From assembly GCA_900696465.1 (NCBI GenBank), contig CAADGE010000023.1:124001-188000 (forward strand): a stretch of 64,000 nucleotides of DNA, in the 5' to 3' direction. The position numbers and the translations under genes were made by a program. The notes below the pieces were generated by a model. The model made no database searches. It saw only the letters and a list, made by a program, of their open reading frames with translations, and was not told the DNA's origin. Shown piece by piece: positions 43,095-57,174 of the stretch (its first letter is position 1; each line of letters starts with the position of its first letter). The stretch comes from an uncultured Planctomycetota bacterium. Its GTDB lineage: Bacteria; Planctomycetota; Phycisphaerae; UBA1845; UTPLA1.

Positions 43095-44690
43095 ATGAAG
43101 CGGCAGCGCGCAACCCTCGGCAACTGGCTGGTACTTTGCGTGGCCGCAGCCATGTTCAGTGCAGCAGCATCCTTCGCCTGGTCGGACGAAATCCCCCTGC
43201 AGCAAATCATCGTTCAATATCGCATCGGCACCGACCTGAGCGGACGCAGCGCCGCTCGCGGTCCGGATCGCATGAATGCCCTTCGTGTGGCGACTGATAC
43301 GGAACTGACGTACTATCGCGAGATGTCCGGAGATGCCCATGTGCTGCGCCTCCCGGCGCCGTTGCACGCGGATGAAGTCGCCGCCATCGCCGAACGGATC
43401 GCCCGTTTACCGGATGTCGCCTACGCCGAGCCGGACGGCGTGATGACGCTCGCCATGAGCCCTAACGATCCTGAGTACGGCAATCAGTGGCACTGCTTCG
43501 AGACCTACGGCATGAACGCGCCGACTGCCTGGGATATCACCACCGGTTCGACGAACATCCGTATCGCCGTGCTGGACAGCGGGATCACCGAGCATGTTGA
43601 TCTGGCCGGCCGCTGGATCGGGGGATACGACTTCATCTCCAGCGCAGCGTGGGCCAACGACGGCGACGGACGAGATGCCGATCCGCGAGACCCCGGCGAC
43701 TGGGTCAATGCCAACGAGTGTTTTCAGGGATCGCAGGCACGTTCGAGCAGCTGGCACGGCACACATGTCGCCGGAACGATCGGCGCGGCGGGGAACAACG
43801 CCCTCGGAGTTACCGGCGTGAACTGGAACTCGACCATCATTCCCGTGCGCGTCGTCGGAAAATGTGGCGGGCTCATCTCCGACATTGCCGACGGCATTCG
43901 GTGGGCGGCAGGCCTGACGGTCAGCGGTGTGCCCGACAATCCGCACCCCGCTCGCCTGCTGAATCTCAGTCTGGGCGGCCCCGGCGTGTGCAGCCAGACT
44001 TATCAGAACGCGATCGACGCGGTCAATGCCATCGGGGCCATCGTGGTCGTGGCGGCGGGCAACAACGCCGCCAACCTGAATACCAACACCTACCAACCGG
44101 CCAATTGCAGCGGCGTCATCACGGTGTCGGCAACCGATCGCAGCGGAGATCGCGCGATCTACAGCAACTACGGCGCCATTGTAAAAATCGCCGCGCCCGG
44201 TGGTGAGAACATTCCCATTCTGCAGGATGGCGTGTTGTCCACTTCCAACGCCGGACCGACCTTCCCGACGACCGACTCGTATCGTTACTCTCAGGGAACC
44301 AGCATGGCAGCGCCACATGTATCCGGGGTCATTGCGCTTCTGCTCTCCCTTGATCCGATGTTGACTGCATCCGAAGTCCTGTCGATTCTGCAGACGACCG
44401 CGCGCCCTTTTCGTGCCGGCAGCGCCTGTAACACGTCGAATTGCGGAAGCGGCATGCTCGACGCCGGATCCGCAGTCGCATTGATCGCCCCCGAATGCCC
44501 GAACAACTGCTCCGGCCACGGTGTCTGCATGGCCGGCAAGTGTGTCTGTGAAACCGGCTGGAGCGGCGTGGACTGCTCCAAGCAGGTTGTACCCGTGCCT
44601 TCCGCATCGACATGGGGTCTTGCGATGCTCTGCGCGATGGGTATTGTCTCGACCATCCTGCGATCATGGCGCAGGATCGAAGCAACGTAA
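43095..44690 (+). CDS. Secreted subtilisin-like serine protease with EGF-like motif and CTERM sorting tail
   Basis: 531 residues from ATG 43095. A signal peptide (LVLCVAAAMFSAAASFAW) is followed by an I9-like pro-region (about 30-125) and the S8 catalytic domain. Asp is at about 161 (IAVLDSGITEH), His at about 221 (SWHGTHVAGTIG) and Ser at about 403 (QGTSMAAPHVSG). The oxyanion Asn is in VVVAAGNNAAN. Toward the end CPNNCSGHGVCMAGKCVC and GWSGVDC form one EGF-like motif. The last about 30 residues are VPVPSASTWG, a hydrophobic stretch and RSWRR, which resemble an IPTL/VPxxS-type CTERM sorting signal. The protease is therefore probably exported and surface-anchored. Confidence 0.88.
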   Translation: MKRQRATLGNWLVLCVAAAMFSAAASFAWSDEIPLQQIIVQYRIGTDLSGRSAARGPDRMNALRVATDTELTYYREMSGDAHVLRLPAPLHADEVAAIAERIARLPDVAYAEPDGVMTLAMSPNDPEYGNQWHCFETYGMNAPTAWDITTGSTNIRIAVLDSGITEHVDLAGRWIGGYDFISSAAWANDGDGRDADPRDPGDWVNANECFQGSQARSSSWHGTHVAGTIGAAGNNALGVTGVNWNSTIIPVRVVGKCGGLISDIADGIRWAAGLTVSGVPDNPHPARLLNLSLGGPGVCSQTYQNAIDAVNAIGAIVVVAAGNNAANLNTNTYQPANCSGVITVSATDRSGDRAIYSNYGAIVKIAAPGGENIPILQDGVLSTSNAGPTFPTTDSYRYSQGTSMAAPHVSGVIALLLSLDPMLTASEVLSILQTTARPFRAGSACNTSNCGSGMLDAGSAVALIAPECPNNCSGHGVCMAGKCVCETGWSGVDCSKQVVPVPSASTWGLAMLCAMGIVSTILRSWRRIEAT

Positions 44691-44710
44691 CACGAACAAA
44701 CTCAGTGCAC

Positions 44711-44778
44711 CTGAAGATACCTGTGGTACCGGTCTCCTGACCGATAGGAAGATCTGTCCCACAACAGTTCTTTGGGAG
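44711..44778 (+). repeat. Two-hairpin intergenic repeat, copy B
   Basis: Gap-free match to 29196-29263 (53 of 68 identical). The first stem here is CGGTC-TCCT-GACCG, the second AAGATCTG-(8)-CAGTTCTT with one mismatched pair. It sits 20 bases after the subtilase stop and about 120 bases before the AMMECR1 gene. Confidence 0.6.
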
Positions 44779-44897
44779 GATCATAATATCGTGGCGACTT
44801 TCACCCTGCCGGTCTGGCAGCGACGCGGGCCGAGGTCTATACTTCTTTCGTCCGCAGAGTCTCGGCGAACGAAAGTCCATCGCAACGGGATTCGCGC

Positions 44898-45452
44898 ATG
44901 TCGTCACTCGATGCTTCAACACGACACACGCTGCTTCAGATGGCGCGTGAGGCCATCGCCTCCGATCTGTTCGGCACGCCACCTTCCGACCGGCTGATCG
45001 TGCCTTCCGACCTGCCCTGTTCCGGAGTCTTCGTCACGCTCCGAAAGCAGGGGCGGCTGCGCGGCTGCATCGGGACTTTTGAATCGTCATCAGACCTCGC
45101 CCGAACCATTCGCACGATGGCCGTATCCGCGGCTCACGACCCTCGCTTCATCGAAATGCCGATCGGGGCCGACGAGATCAGCCGGCTGGAAATCGAGATT
45201 TCCGTATTGTCACCGCTGAAGAAGATCAGCGATCCGTTGGATTTCGAACTCGGGCGGCACGGCATCTACATCCGGCGGGGCTTTGCCAGTGGCTGCTTTC
45301 TGCCGGATGTGGCTACTGAACACGGCTGGTCCCGCGAGGTATTTCTGTCGGAATGCTGCACGCACAAGGCGGGGCTGGAGCCGACGGCTTGGAAGGACCC
45401 GACCACCGAGATTTTCGTCTTCACCGTGGAAAAGTTCTGCAGCGATGCGTGA
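44898..45452 (+). CDS. AMMECR1-domain protein
   Basis: 184 residues. The hallmark is RLRGCIGTFESSSDLA (LRGCIG). SGVFVTLRKQG precedes it, while DPRFIEMPIGADEISRLEIE and HGIYIRRGFASGCFLPDVA follow, the usual family order. AMMECR1 proteins occur in bacteria, archaea and eukaryotes; their biochemical function is not established, though bacterial members often accompany radical-SAM and MEMO proteins, none of which is seen here. Start ATG 44898. Confidence 0.9.
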   Translation: MSSLDASTRHTLLQMAREAIASDLFGTPPSDRLIVPSDLPCSGVFVTLRKQGRLRGCIGTFESSSDLARTIRTMAVSAAHDPRFIEMPIGADEISRLEIEISVLSPLKKISDPLDFELGRHGIYIRRGFASGCFLPDVATEHGWSREVFLSECCTHKAGLEPTAWKDPTTEIFVFTVEKFCSDA

Positions 45453-45474
45453 ATCAGCAGCGCCAGGGGCAGGA

Positions 45475-46992
<1,518 letters not shown>

Positions 46993-47250
46993 GTGAGTGT
47001 TTCGATGACAATCCGCACTGGGGCGGTCCGGAAACGACTGCGGGCACGTCCGCAAAACATTGCAGAAGCATACAGGCAACCGGCTGTGTCGTCCGCTCAG
47101 TGCCGTAACTTCTGTAATCAACAATACTTTTGACCGGGTGGGGTTGTCAAGGGTAAATTAACCCACGCTGCCGATACTTTCGGGATTCGAGCCAATACAA
47201 GACCGGTAGAACATGCTGGGGCCTATGTGCGTAAGAATGGCAGGTAACAG

Positions 47251-47880
47251 GTGAACCGACGAGAAGACCGGAGTAGCAGCGCTTCGGATGAAAGCTTGCT
47301 GGCCGATTTCCTCGCGGGAAGCCAGGCCGCTTTTGAACGGCTGGTTCAGCGCCACAGCGACGACCTGTTTCGGTTCGTGGGGCGGTTTATTCGAAGTGCC
47401 GCCGCCGCCGAGGACGTTGTGCAGGAGACCTTCGTTCAGGTCTTCCAGTCGGCGTCGGGTTTTGATTTATCCCGACGATTTCGACCGTGGCTGTACACCA
47501 TCGCAGCCAACAAGGCGCGGGATCACCTGCGATCAAAGGTGAGGAAGAAGGAGTTGCCGCTGTCGCCGGCCGGAGGTTCTGACGACGCGGAAGGTGCGAG
47601 TTATCTCGATTTTCTTTCGGATGATTCGTCACCGCCCGAAGCGGCCATGGAGGTGGAGGAAACACGCAAGCGCGTCGGTGAAGTCGTCTCCCGGATGCCC
47701 GACAACCTTCGGGAGGTCCTTCTGCTGGGATACTTTCAGCGATTCGCTTACAAGGAGATTGCCGACATCCTCTCGATCCCCCTTGGCACGGTGAAGAGTC
47801 GACTGCATGCCGCCGTCGCCCACTTCGCCGAGCAATACAAGCGGCTCGAAAAAGAGGAAGGCCGATCGATCCAGCGTTAA
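47251..47880 (+). CDS. ECF-type RNA polymerase sigma factor
   Basis: 209 residues from GTG 47251 (CAGGT just upstream). Region 2 is LVQRHSDDLFRFVGRFI with AEDVVQETFVQVFQ and FRPWLYTIAANKARDHLRSK. Region 4 is RMPDNLREVLLLGYFQRFAY and KEIADILSIPLGTVKSRLH. These match a sigma-70 ECF protein. The linker between the two regions (about 105-135) is acidic. It precedes an anti-sigma-like gene by 36 bases, the classical pair. Confidence 0.93.
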   Translation: MNRREDRSSSASDESLLADFLAGSQAAFERLVQRHSDDLFRFVGRFIRSAAAAEDVVQETFVQVFQSASGFDLSRRFRPWLYTIAANKARDHLRSKVRKKELPLSPAGGSDDAEGASYLDFLSDDSSPPEAAMEVEETRKRVGEVVSRMPDNLREVLLLGYFQRFAYKEIADILSIPLGTVKSRLHAAVAHFAEQYKRLEKEEGRSIQR

Positions 47881-47916
47881 CCCGGACGACCGGCTTCGGC
47901 AGATGAAACGAGAACC

Positions 47917-48942
47917 ATGACCACACGATCCGACGGCATTCAGGAATCATACGACCCGCGACAGCCCGCGGAACTCATCGGCTACGCCCTCGGGCTTTGC
48001 GACTCGGACGAACGACGGCGCATCGAGGCCGCCTTCACGCAGCCCGGCGAACTGGACAAAATCACCGCCCGCGTCCACCGGCTTCTTGCCCCGCTCGATC
48101 TGGATCCCGAACCCGCTGTCCCAACTGATCTTTCCGCACGCATCCTCGCCCGAATCGACCGCGAAAGCGGCATCCTCAAATTCCCTCGCGCTGCACAGTT
48201 GCCGTCCGCTGCGGAAGTTGCCGGTGGCGGCCCGCTCCTGCCACTTCGTGAGCTGGTCGGCCTGGCCGCTGCCATTCTGCTCTTCATCGGTATCCTCGTG
48301 CCCGGCTATCGCTCGGCGCGAACCGCCGCCCAGCGAACCGTCTGCGCAAACAATCTGCGAATGATGGGCACCGGCTACGCCGCCTATGCCGAATCGAACG
48401 CCGGCCAGCTTCCTTTCACCGGAGCGATTCCCGCCGGCTCGGCGTCATGGGCCCCGTCAGACCGCACCGGCATCCCGCACATCAGCAATTCGCAACACGC
48501 GTTCCTGCTGGTGCGTGGTCGGTTTGTCTCGCCGTCGGCGTTTGTCTGCCCCGGCCGGCCGAACGACTTCGCCGCCGACGCCGACGCCCTCGATCACTTC
48601 GACAACTTCCCCGACCTGCGAAACAACAGCTATTCGCTCGATCTCGTGACCGGCCCCTGGCGGCAGAACGAGTTCGAACCCGACATGCCGCGGGCCGCCG
48701 ACATGAATCCGCTGGTCAACGATGATCGGCGACTGATCTCCACCGGCCAGGCGCCGGATAATTCCCAGAGCCACGGCCGGTTCGACGGGCAGAATGTCCT
48801 CCGCGCCGACATGCGCGTTAACTGGTTCCGCACGCCGCGAGTCGGCATCGACAACGACGACATCTACCGGGTCGTCGGCGTTGAGCGCTACACGGGAACG
48901 GAGATCCCCAGCTTTCGCAGCGATGCCTTTCTCGTCCCGTAA
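47917..48942 (+). CDS. Anti-sigma-like membrane protein with DUF1559/H-X9-DG-like extracytoplasmic domain
   Basis: 341 residues. N-terminal about 110 residues are cytosolic and helical (ELIGYALGLCDSDERRRIE, LDKITARVHRLLAPLDLDPE), like the start of ECF anti-sigma factors. One membrane helix follows (LVGLAAAILLFIGILVPG). The outside domain begins with SARTAAQRTVCANNLRMMGT, which resembles type II pseudopilin/DUF1559 proteins, and near the end has SHGRFDGQNVLRADMRV, similar to the planctomycete H-X9-DG signature, except that ADM replaces ADG. Inference: it restrains the adjacent sigma factor and uses the outside domain to sense an envelope signal. Confidence 0.7.
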   Translation: MTTRSDGIQESYDPRQPAELIGYALGLCDSDERRRIEAAFTQPGELDKITARVHRLLAPLDLDPEPAVPTDLSARILARIDRESGILKFPRAAQLPSAAEVAGGGPLLPLRELVGLAAAILLFIGILVPGYRSARTAAQRTVCANNLRMMGTGYAAYAESNAGQLPFTGAIPAGSASWAPSDRTGIPHISNSQHAFLLVRGRFVSPSAFVCPGRPNDFAADADALDHFDNFPDLRNNSYSLDLVTGPWRQNEFEPDMPRAADMNPLVNDDRRLISTGQAPDNSQSHGRFDGQNVLRADMRVNWFRTPRVGIDNDDIYRVVGVERYTGTEIPSFRSDAFLVP

Positions 48943-49050
48943 GCACACGACAAATATTCCTGCCGCATCACGATTTGAAGCCGATGGATTGCAGTCCTTC
49001 GGCTGCTTCGCTTTAATCCGTTCGCAGGGTTTCAATTGCGGAGCGCAATA

Positions 49051-49599
49051 ATGTCCACGGCATGGGTCTGGGAACGAATCGAAATACGCGAAGGCGACCT
49101 GACCCGAATCGCCTGTGATGCCATCGTCAACGCCGCGAATACCTCGCTGCTCGGTGGCGGCGGTGTCGACGGCGCCATTCATCGCGCTGCCGGCCCGGCA
49201 CTGCTCGCCGAATGTCGGAAGCTCGGCGGCTGCCCGACCGGCGAAGCGAGAATCACCCGCGGCTACGATCTGCCTGCGAAGTACGTCATTCACACCGTGG
49301 GCCCGGTCTATCACGACGGCCGACACGGCGAGCCGGAGCTGCTTCGGTCCTGCTATGCCCGATCGCTGGAGCTGGCCGCGGGGCACGACATCCGCACGAT
49401 TGCCTTCCCGGCGATCAGTTGCGGTGTTAACGGCTACCCGCTGGCGGATGCCGCGCGGATCGCCCTGACGACGACGATCGCCTTTCTGGAAGCGGATACG
49501 CGGATTGAGAAGGTTTACTTTGTGTTGTTTCTGCCGGAGGTTTTGTCCGCGTACAAAGCCGCGTTCTTGGAATTGCGAGACGAGCAGGTCTCGAAATGA
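49051..49599 (+). CDS. Macrodomain protein (ADP-ribose/O-acetyl-ADP-ribose hydrolase type)
   Basis: 182 residues from ATG 49051 (GGAG seven bases upstream). Macrodomain signatures are clear: GDLTRIACDAIVNAANTSL, GGGGVDGAIHRAAG, KYVIHTVGPVYHDG and AFPAISCGVNGYPL. These are the TARG1/YmdB-like residues binding ADP-ribose. It likely removes ADP-ribose from small molecules or proteins. It lies 108 bases after the anti-sigma gene. Confidence 0.93.
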   Translation: MSTAWVWERIEIREGDLTRIACDAIVNAANTSLLGGGGVDGAIHRAAGPALLAECRKLGGCPTGEARITRGYDLPAKYVIHTVGPVYHDGRHGEPELLRSCYARSLELAAGHDIRTIAFPAISCGVNGYPLADAARIALTTTIAFLEADTRIEKVYFVLFLPEVLSAYKAAFLELRDEQVSK

Positions 49600-49631
49600 A
49601 GATTGCAGCGACAGCGGAACCGGATGTTTTC

Positions 49632-53733
<4,102 letters not shown>

Positions 53734-54000
53734 TTCAAACGGCTCTGGCTGTACGGGGGTAGCTGTCCACCAACGGCAGTGACTCGATGCTCCAGTTGCA
53801 GCATAGTCTATCGCGCGCGAGCGGGCCGTGCGCAAAAAGAAAGCGCCGAGATTCGCTAGGAATACCCGACGCTTTCCGGAGGGGAAAGAAGCCGTGCCTC
53901 TTTTCGGCTCCTGATTAGACAAGGGCCGCTCGCCCTCGTTAGGTATGATCCGATTTTCTCCATGGCCGGCAGCACGGGCTACCGGCCTGCCACGATTCCG

Positions 54001-56664
54001 CTAGCAATGCGCGTAACCGCAACTGTGGCACTTTGTGCAACCCTCGCCGGTATCGAGCACGCCGCCACACTCCGGACACTTGAGCTTGTAGGTATCTCTC
54101 GGGGCATCCAGGCCGGCGATTTCCTGAAGTCGGTTGGCCGCCGCAAGGGTGCGATCTTCACCGTCGCCGTGGCCGCCGTTGCCATGATCGCCGTTTCCAT
54201 TCCCGCCGGTTCGCTTCGTCCGGCCGCCTTCCAGCTCGCTCGGATCAACTTCGCCGAGCAACAGGGACCGCAGACCGTAGCGCTCCTTGGCGCGAACGTA
54301 CTTCTTGAGTCCCTGGGCAAGACCGTCGCCGAGGGACATGATCCGCCCGTCTTTCGTGGGGATCTGCAGCGACGAACCGATGCCCGACAGCTGCTTGATG
54401 ACGTGGTTGAGCCGTCCGCCGGCGCGGAGCCAGAGACTGATCATCCGGCAGATGGCCTCCAGATCACTCGTGGCGATGTCGCCGCCCTTGCCGAGCTGGG
54501 CGAAGACTTCCAGCTCGCGCTGCTCGTGCGGATCGACGGTGATCTGAATGTGCATGTTGCCGAAGGGTGTCTGCTGGCGAACGCGGATGCCGCTGGTGAT
54601 CGACGGCAGCTCGCGCGGCTCCAGCAGCGGGGGCTGCTTCTTTACTTCCGTCACCCGCTCACCGAAGAGGTTCGTCTCCGTCGTGATGCGGGTGTGTTCG
54701 CCTTCGTTCTTCACTTCGATCACCTCGCTGACCGGCAGATCGGCCTTCGCCGTCATTTCCTTGTGTTTCTTCTCGGAGTCGGCCAGGGCCATCGGCTGGC
54801 TGGAGCGACACCCGTCGCGGTAGACGGTGACGCCTTTGCAGCGCAGGTCGTAGGCCATCCGGTAGATCTTCTCAACGTCGCCCGGATCGGCGTCGTGGGC
54901 AAAGTTGATCGTCTTGCTGATCGAGGAATCGCAGTGCTTCTGAAAGGCGGCCTGCATCCGAATGTGCCACTCCGGCGTGATGTCGTGGGCACAGACGAAG
55001 ACGCGCTTCACGTCCTCCGGCAGGTTGTCAATATGAGCGAGGGTGCCTTCCGTGGCGATCTGGTCCATCAGTCCCTCGCTGTAAAAACCCCGCTGACGAG
55101 CGACCTGTTCGAAGGTCTCATTGATCTCGATCATGGGGGACTTGCCTTCTTCCTGTCCCTTGAGGACGTTTCGATAGAAGGCAAGACTGAACATCGGTTC
55201 CACGCCGCCCGAACAGTCGGCGATGATGCTGATCGTCCCCGTGGGGGCAACCGTCGTCACGGCGCTGTTGCGCATCGGGCGGTGGAACGTGGTATCCCAG
55301 ATGCTGTTGGCCCAGTTCGGGAAGCTGCCGCGCTCCACGGCGAGCTTCTCGGAGTAATTGTGGGCCTCGTCGTTGACGAACTTCATCAACCGTTCGCCCC
55401 AGGCGATGCCCTCGTCGGAGTTGTAGGCCACGCCGAGCTTGTAAAGCGCGTCGGCAAAGCCCATCACACCCAGGCCGATCTTGCGGTTGGCCTTGCAGAT
55501 GTCGTCGATCTGCGGGAGCGGGTAGTTGTTCGCATCGATGACGTTGTCCAGAAAACGCACCGACTCGTGCACCGTCTCACGCAGCGCGTCCCAATCAACC
55601 TGCGCCTCGGGGGTGCAGGAATCCTTCACAAACAAACCGAGGTTGATGCTGCCGAGATTGCACGCTTCGTACGGCAGGAGCGGCTGCTCCCCGCACGGAT
55701 TCGTCGCTTCGATGCGTCCGACGTGCGGCGTCGGGTTCGCCTCGTTGATGCGATCGATGAAAACCACGCCCGGCTCGCCGGTCTGCCAGGCGTGCTTGAT
55801 GATGATGCCCCAGATGTCCCGACGGGTGTAGACGGGCGACTTGCCGTCGTACTTCTCGACCGGGATCAGGTCCTTGATGCTGTAGGCGTGGATGTTCACA
55901 TCCCGCGGGATGTAGAACTCCTGCCCGTTGCGGGGATTGCGGGTCAGATGCGGTGAATCGGCATTCTTAAGGAAGCCGTTCATCCACTCGTCCGTGATCT
56001 TTACGGAGATGTTGTAATTGGTGAACTGGGTCAGGTCCTGCTTGGCATACAGGAACTTCACGATGTCAGGATGATGAACGTACATCATTCCCATGTTCGC
56101 GCCGCGACGGAAGGCGCCCTGCTGGATGGCATTGGTCGCCTCGGAAAAGGCCCGCCAGAAGGAGATGGGCCCGCTCGTGGTGCCGCCGCTGGACTTGATG
56201 AAGTCCCCCGTCGGGCGCAGGGCATCGAAGGCGAAGCCCGTACCGCCGCCGGCCTTCTGGATCAGTGCGGTGTGCTTGATCGAATCAAAAATGCCGTCGA
56301 TCGAATCGGGCACGGGAAGGACGAAACAGGCGCTGAGCATCCCCATCGAGCGGCCGGCATTCATCAGCGTCGGGCTGTTGGGCATGAACTTGCGGGAGGT
56401 CATGAGCCGCTTAAATCGCGTCTTCCACTCGCTGCGGCAGGCCTCGTTTCCGCCGTACATGACTTCCACATCCGCCACCGTACGGGCAACCCGCTCGAAC
56501 AGGGCGTCCGGCGTTTCGGTGCAGCGGCCGGTCTCGTCCTTCTCCAGGTAGCGGGCGCGCAGAACGCGCGCGGCATTTTCCGTCAGACCGTACTGGTCAT
56601 AACGGGAAGATTGAGCGACCTCCGTGTCGCGAAGGGTGATTCGATCCGTCGAAAGCGTTACCAT
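54001..56664 (-). CDS. nrdJ: Class II (adenosylcobalamin-dependent) ribonucleotide reductase
   Basis: Reduces ribonucleoside di- or triphosphates to deoxyribonucleotides with B12. 887 residues from ATG 56664. Blocks: FMPNSPTLMNAGRSMGMLSA, LSACFVLPVPDSIDG, IQKAGGGTGFAFDALRP, NPCGEQPLLPYEACNLGSI, MGFADALYKLGVAYNS and VAPTGTISIIADCSGG, all of the vitamin B12-dependent NrdJ type. The C-terminal tail has CPECGGVLDTGEGC and KCHSCGYAHC, a zinc-ribbon with the redox-active cysteines. No NrdA/NrdB or NrdD was seen. The upstream region holds a promoter and putative NrdR sites. Confidence 0.96.
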   Translation of the reverse strand: MVTLSTDRITLRDTEVAQSSRYDQYGLTENAARVLRARYLEKDETGRCTETPDALFERVARTVADVEVMYGGNEACRSEWKTRFKRLMTSRKFMPNSPTLMNAGRSMGMLSACFVLPVPDSIDGIFDSIKHTALIQKAGGGTGFAFDALRPTGDFIKSSGGTTSGPISFWRAFSEATNAIQQGAFRRGANMGMMYVHHPDIVKFLYAKQDLTQFTNYNISVKITDEWMNGFLKNADSPHLTRNPRNGQEFYIPRDVNIHAYSIKDLIPVEKYDGKSPVYTRRDIWGIIIKHAWQTGEPGVVFIDRINEANPTPHVGRIEATNPCGEQPLLPYEACNLGSINLGLFVKDSCTPEAQVDWDALRETVHESVRFLDNVIDANNYPLPQIDDICKANRKIGLGVMGFADALYKLGVAYNSDEGIAWGERLMKFVNDEAHNYSEKLAVERGSFPNWANSIWDTTFHRPMRNSAVTTVAPTGTISIIADCSGGVEPMFSLAFYRNVLKGQEEGKSPMIEINETFEQVARQRGFYSEGLMDQIATEGTLAHIDNLPEDVKRVFVCAHDITPEWHIRMQAAFQKHCDSSISKTINFAHDADPGDVEKIYRMAYDLRCKGVTVYRDGCRSSQPMALADSEKKHKEMTAKADLPVSEVIEVKNEGEHTRITTETNLFGERVTEVKKQPPLLEPRELPSITSGIRVRQQTPFGNMHIQITVDPHEQRELEVFAQLGKGGDIATSDLEAICRMISLWLRAGGRLNHVIKQLSGIGSSLQIPTKDGRIMSLGDGLAQGLKKYVRAKERYGLRSLLLGEVDPSELEGGRTKRTGGNGNGDHGNGGHGDGEDRTLAAANRLQEIAGLDAPRDTYKLKCPECGGVLDTGEGCTKCHSCGYAHC

Positions 56665-56896
56665 AGTTCCCACCGATTTCCCGAAAAATGCCACCGGTAC
56701 ATGCCCGGCGACTGCGCCACGCAAAAACCAGCCGCCGACGCCCGTGCCATCGAACACGACTGGAGAATTCCAAACTGCCCTGCGATTGCGACCTCGAAAC
56801 GGCCAACGATTCCGACAGCCATCCCCTTGCGGCTAGGCCTCATGCGGCCCCGCATTAGTGCAGGCGTCGGAAGTCAATTTCGGGTCGTCCCCAACG

Positions 56897-56916
56897 ACAA
56901 CTTGAGGACAAGTTGT
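56897..56916 (-). promoter_or_regulatory. Perfect palindrome around the predicted nrdJ transcription start
   Basis: ACAACTTG-AGGA-CAAGTTGT, an 8-base perfect inverted repeat immediately downstream of the -10. It would overlap the transcription start, so it may be an operator or the foot of a 5' hairpin. Confidence 0.45.
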
Positions 56917-56945
56917 TTAATACCCCAAGATGTAGTGGGTGTCAA
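56917..56945 (-). promoter_or_regulatory. nrdJ promoter
   Basis: On the minus strand: perfect TTGACA (56940-56945), 17-base spacer, TATTAA (56917-56922). The start site is expected near 56910, leaving a 5' leader of about 245 bases before the ATG at 56664. Confidence 0.6.
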
Positions 56946-56969
56946 CCAAAACTTATCGAAATATTGTAG
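56923..56969 (-). promoter_or_regulatory. Tandem NrdR-like boxes
   Basis: Two imperfect copies of the NrdR core CWATATATWG: CAAGATGTAG at 56926-56935 and CGAAATATTG at 56957-56966, each 8 of 10 on the given strand. They are 31 bases apart start to start, the spacing typical of paired NrdR boxes. The first lies between the -35 and -10 hexamers; the second lies just upstream of the -35. The placement fits repression of nrdJ when dNTP levels are high. nrdR itself is not in the window. Confidence 0.5.
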
Positions 56970-57174
56970 TTTCGTTAAGATCAGCTTTCCTGACCGCTTA
57001 CGGTCAAATCGCCCAGTTGCTGCGGATTTGAGATCGGTTCTCTCACAAGTTGCGTCGTCGTTTGACGTTGTCCTGCACGGAGATTCTCGGACGTAACCGT
57101 AACGTTCTGCATCATCCCGGAAACGCTCGAGTTACAGTAAAAAACGTGTGGGATTCTCCGGCAATTGGAGTGCA

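Larger units (their letters stand above)
56665..57174. other. Long 5' region of nrdJ / divergent methyltransferase gene
   Basis: About 510 bases. Holds a good minus-strand promoter (56917-56945) with NrdR-like boxes and a palindrome. No B12-riboswitch box was recognised. The rest contains no clear coding frame. Confidence 0.45.

Noticed and set aside
53962-55956. A 664-codon plus-strand open frame opposite nrdJ
   Set aside because: It lies entirely antisense to the well supported nrdJ gene and has no recognisable motifs. Long antisense frames are expected in GC-rich DNA.
56665-57174. Cobalamin riboswitch upstream of nrdJ
   Set aside because: Looked for because class II RNR needs B12, but no B12-box-like sequence was recognised by eye; NrdR-like sites explain control better. 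A covariance-model search would settle it.
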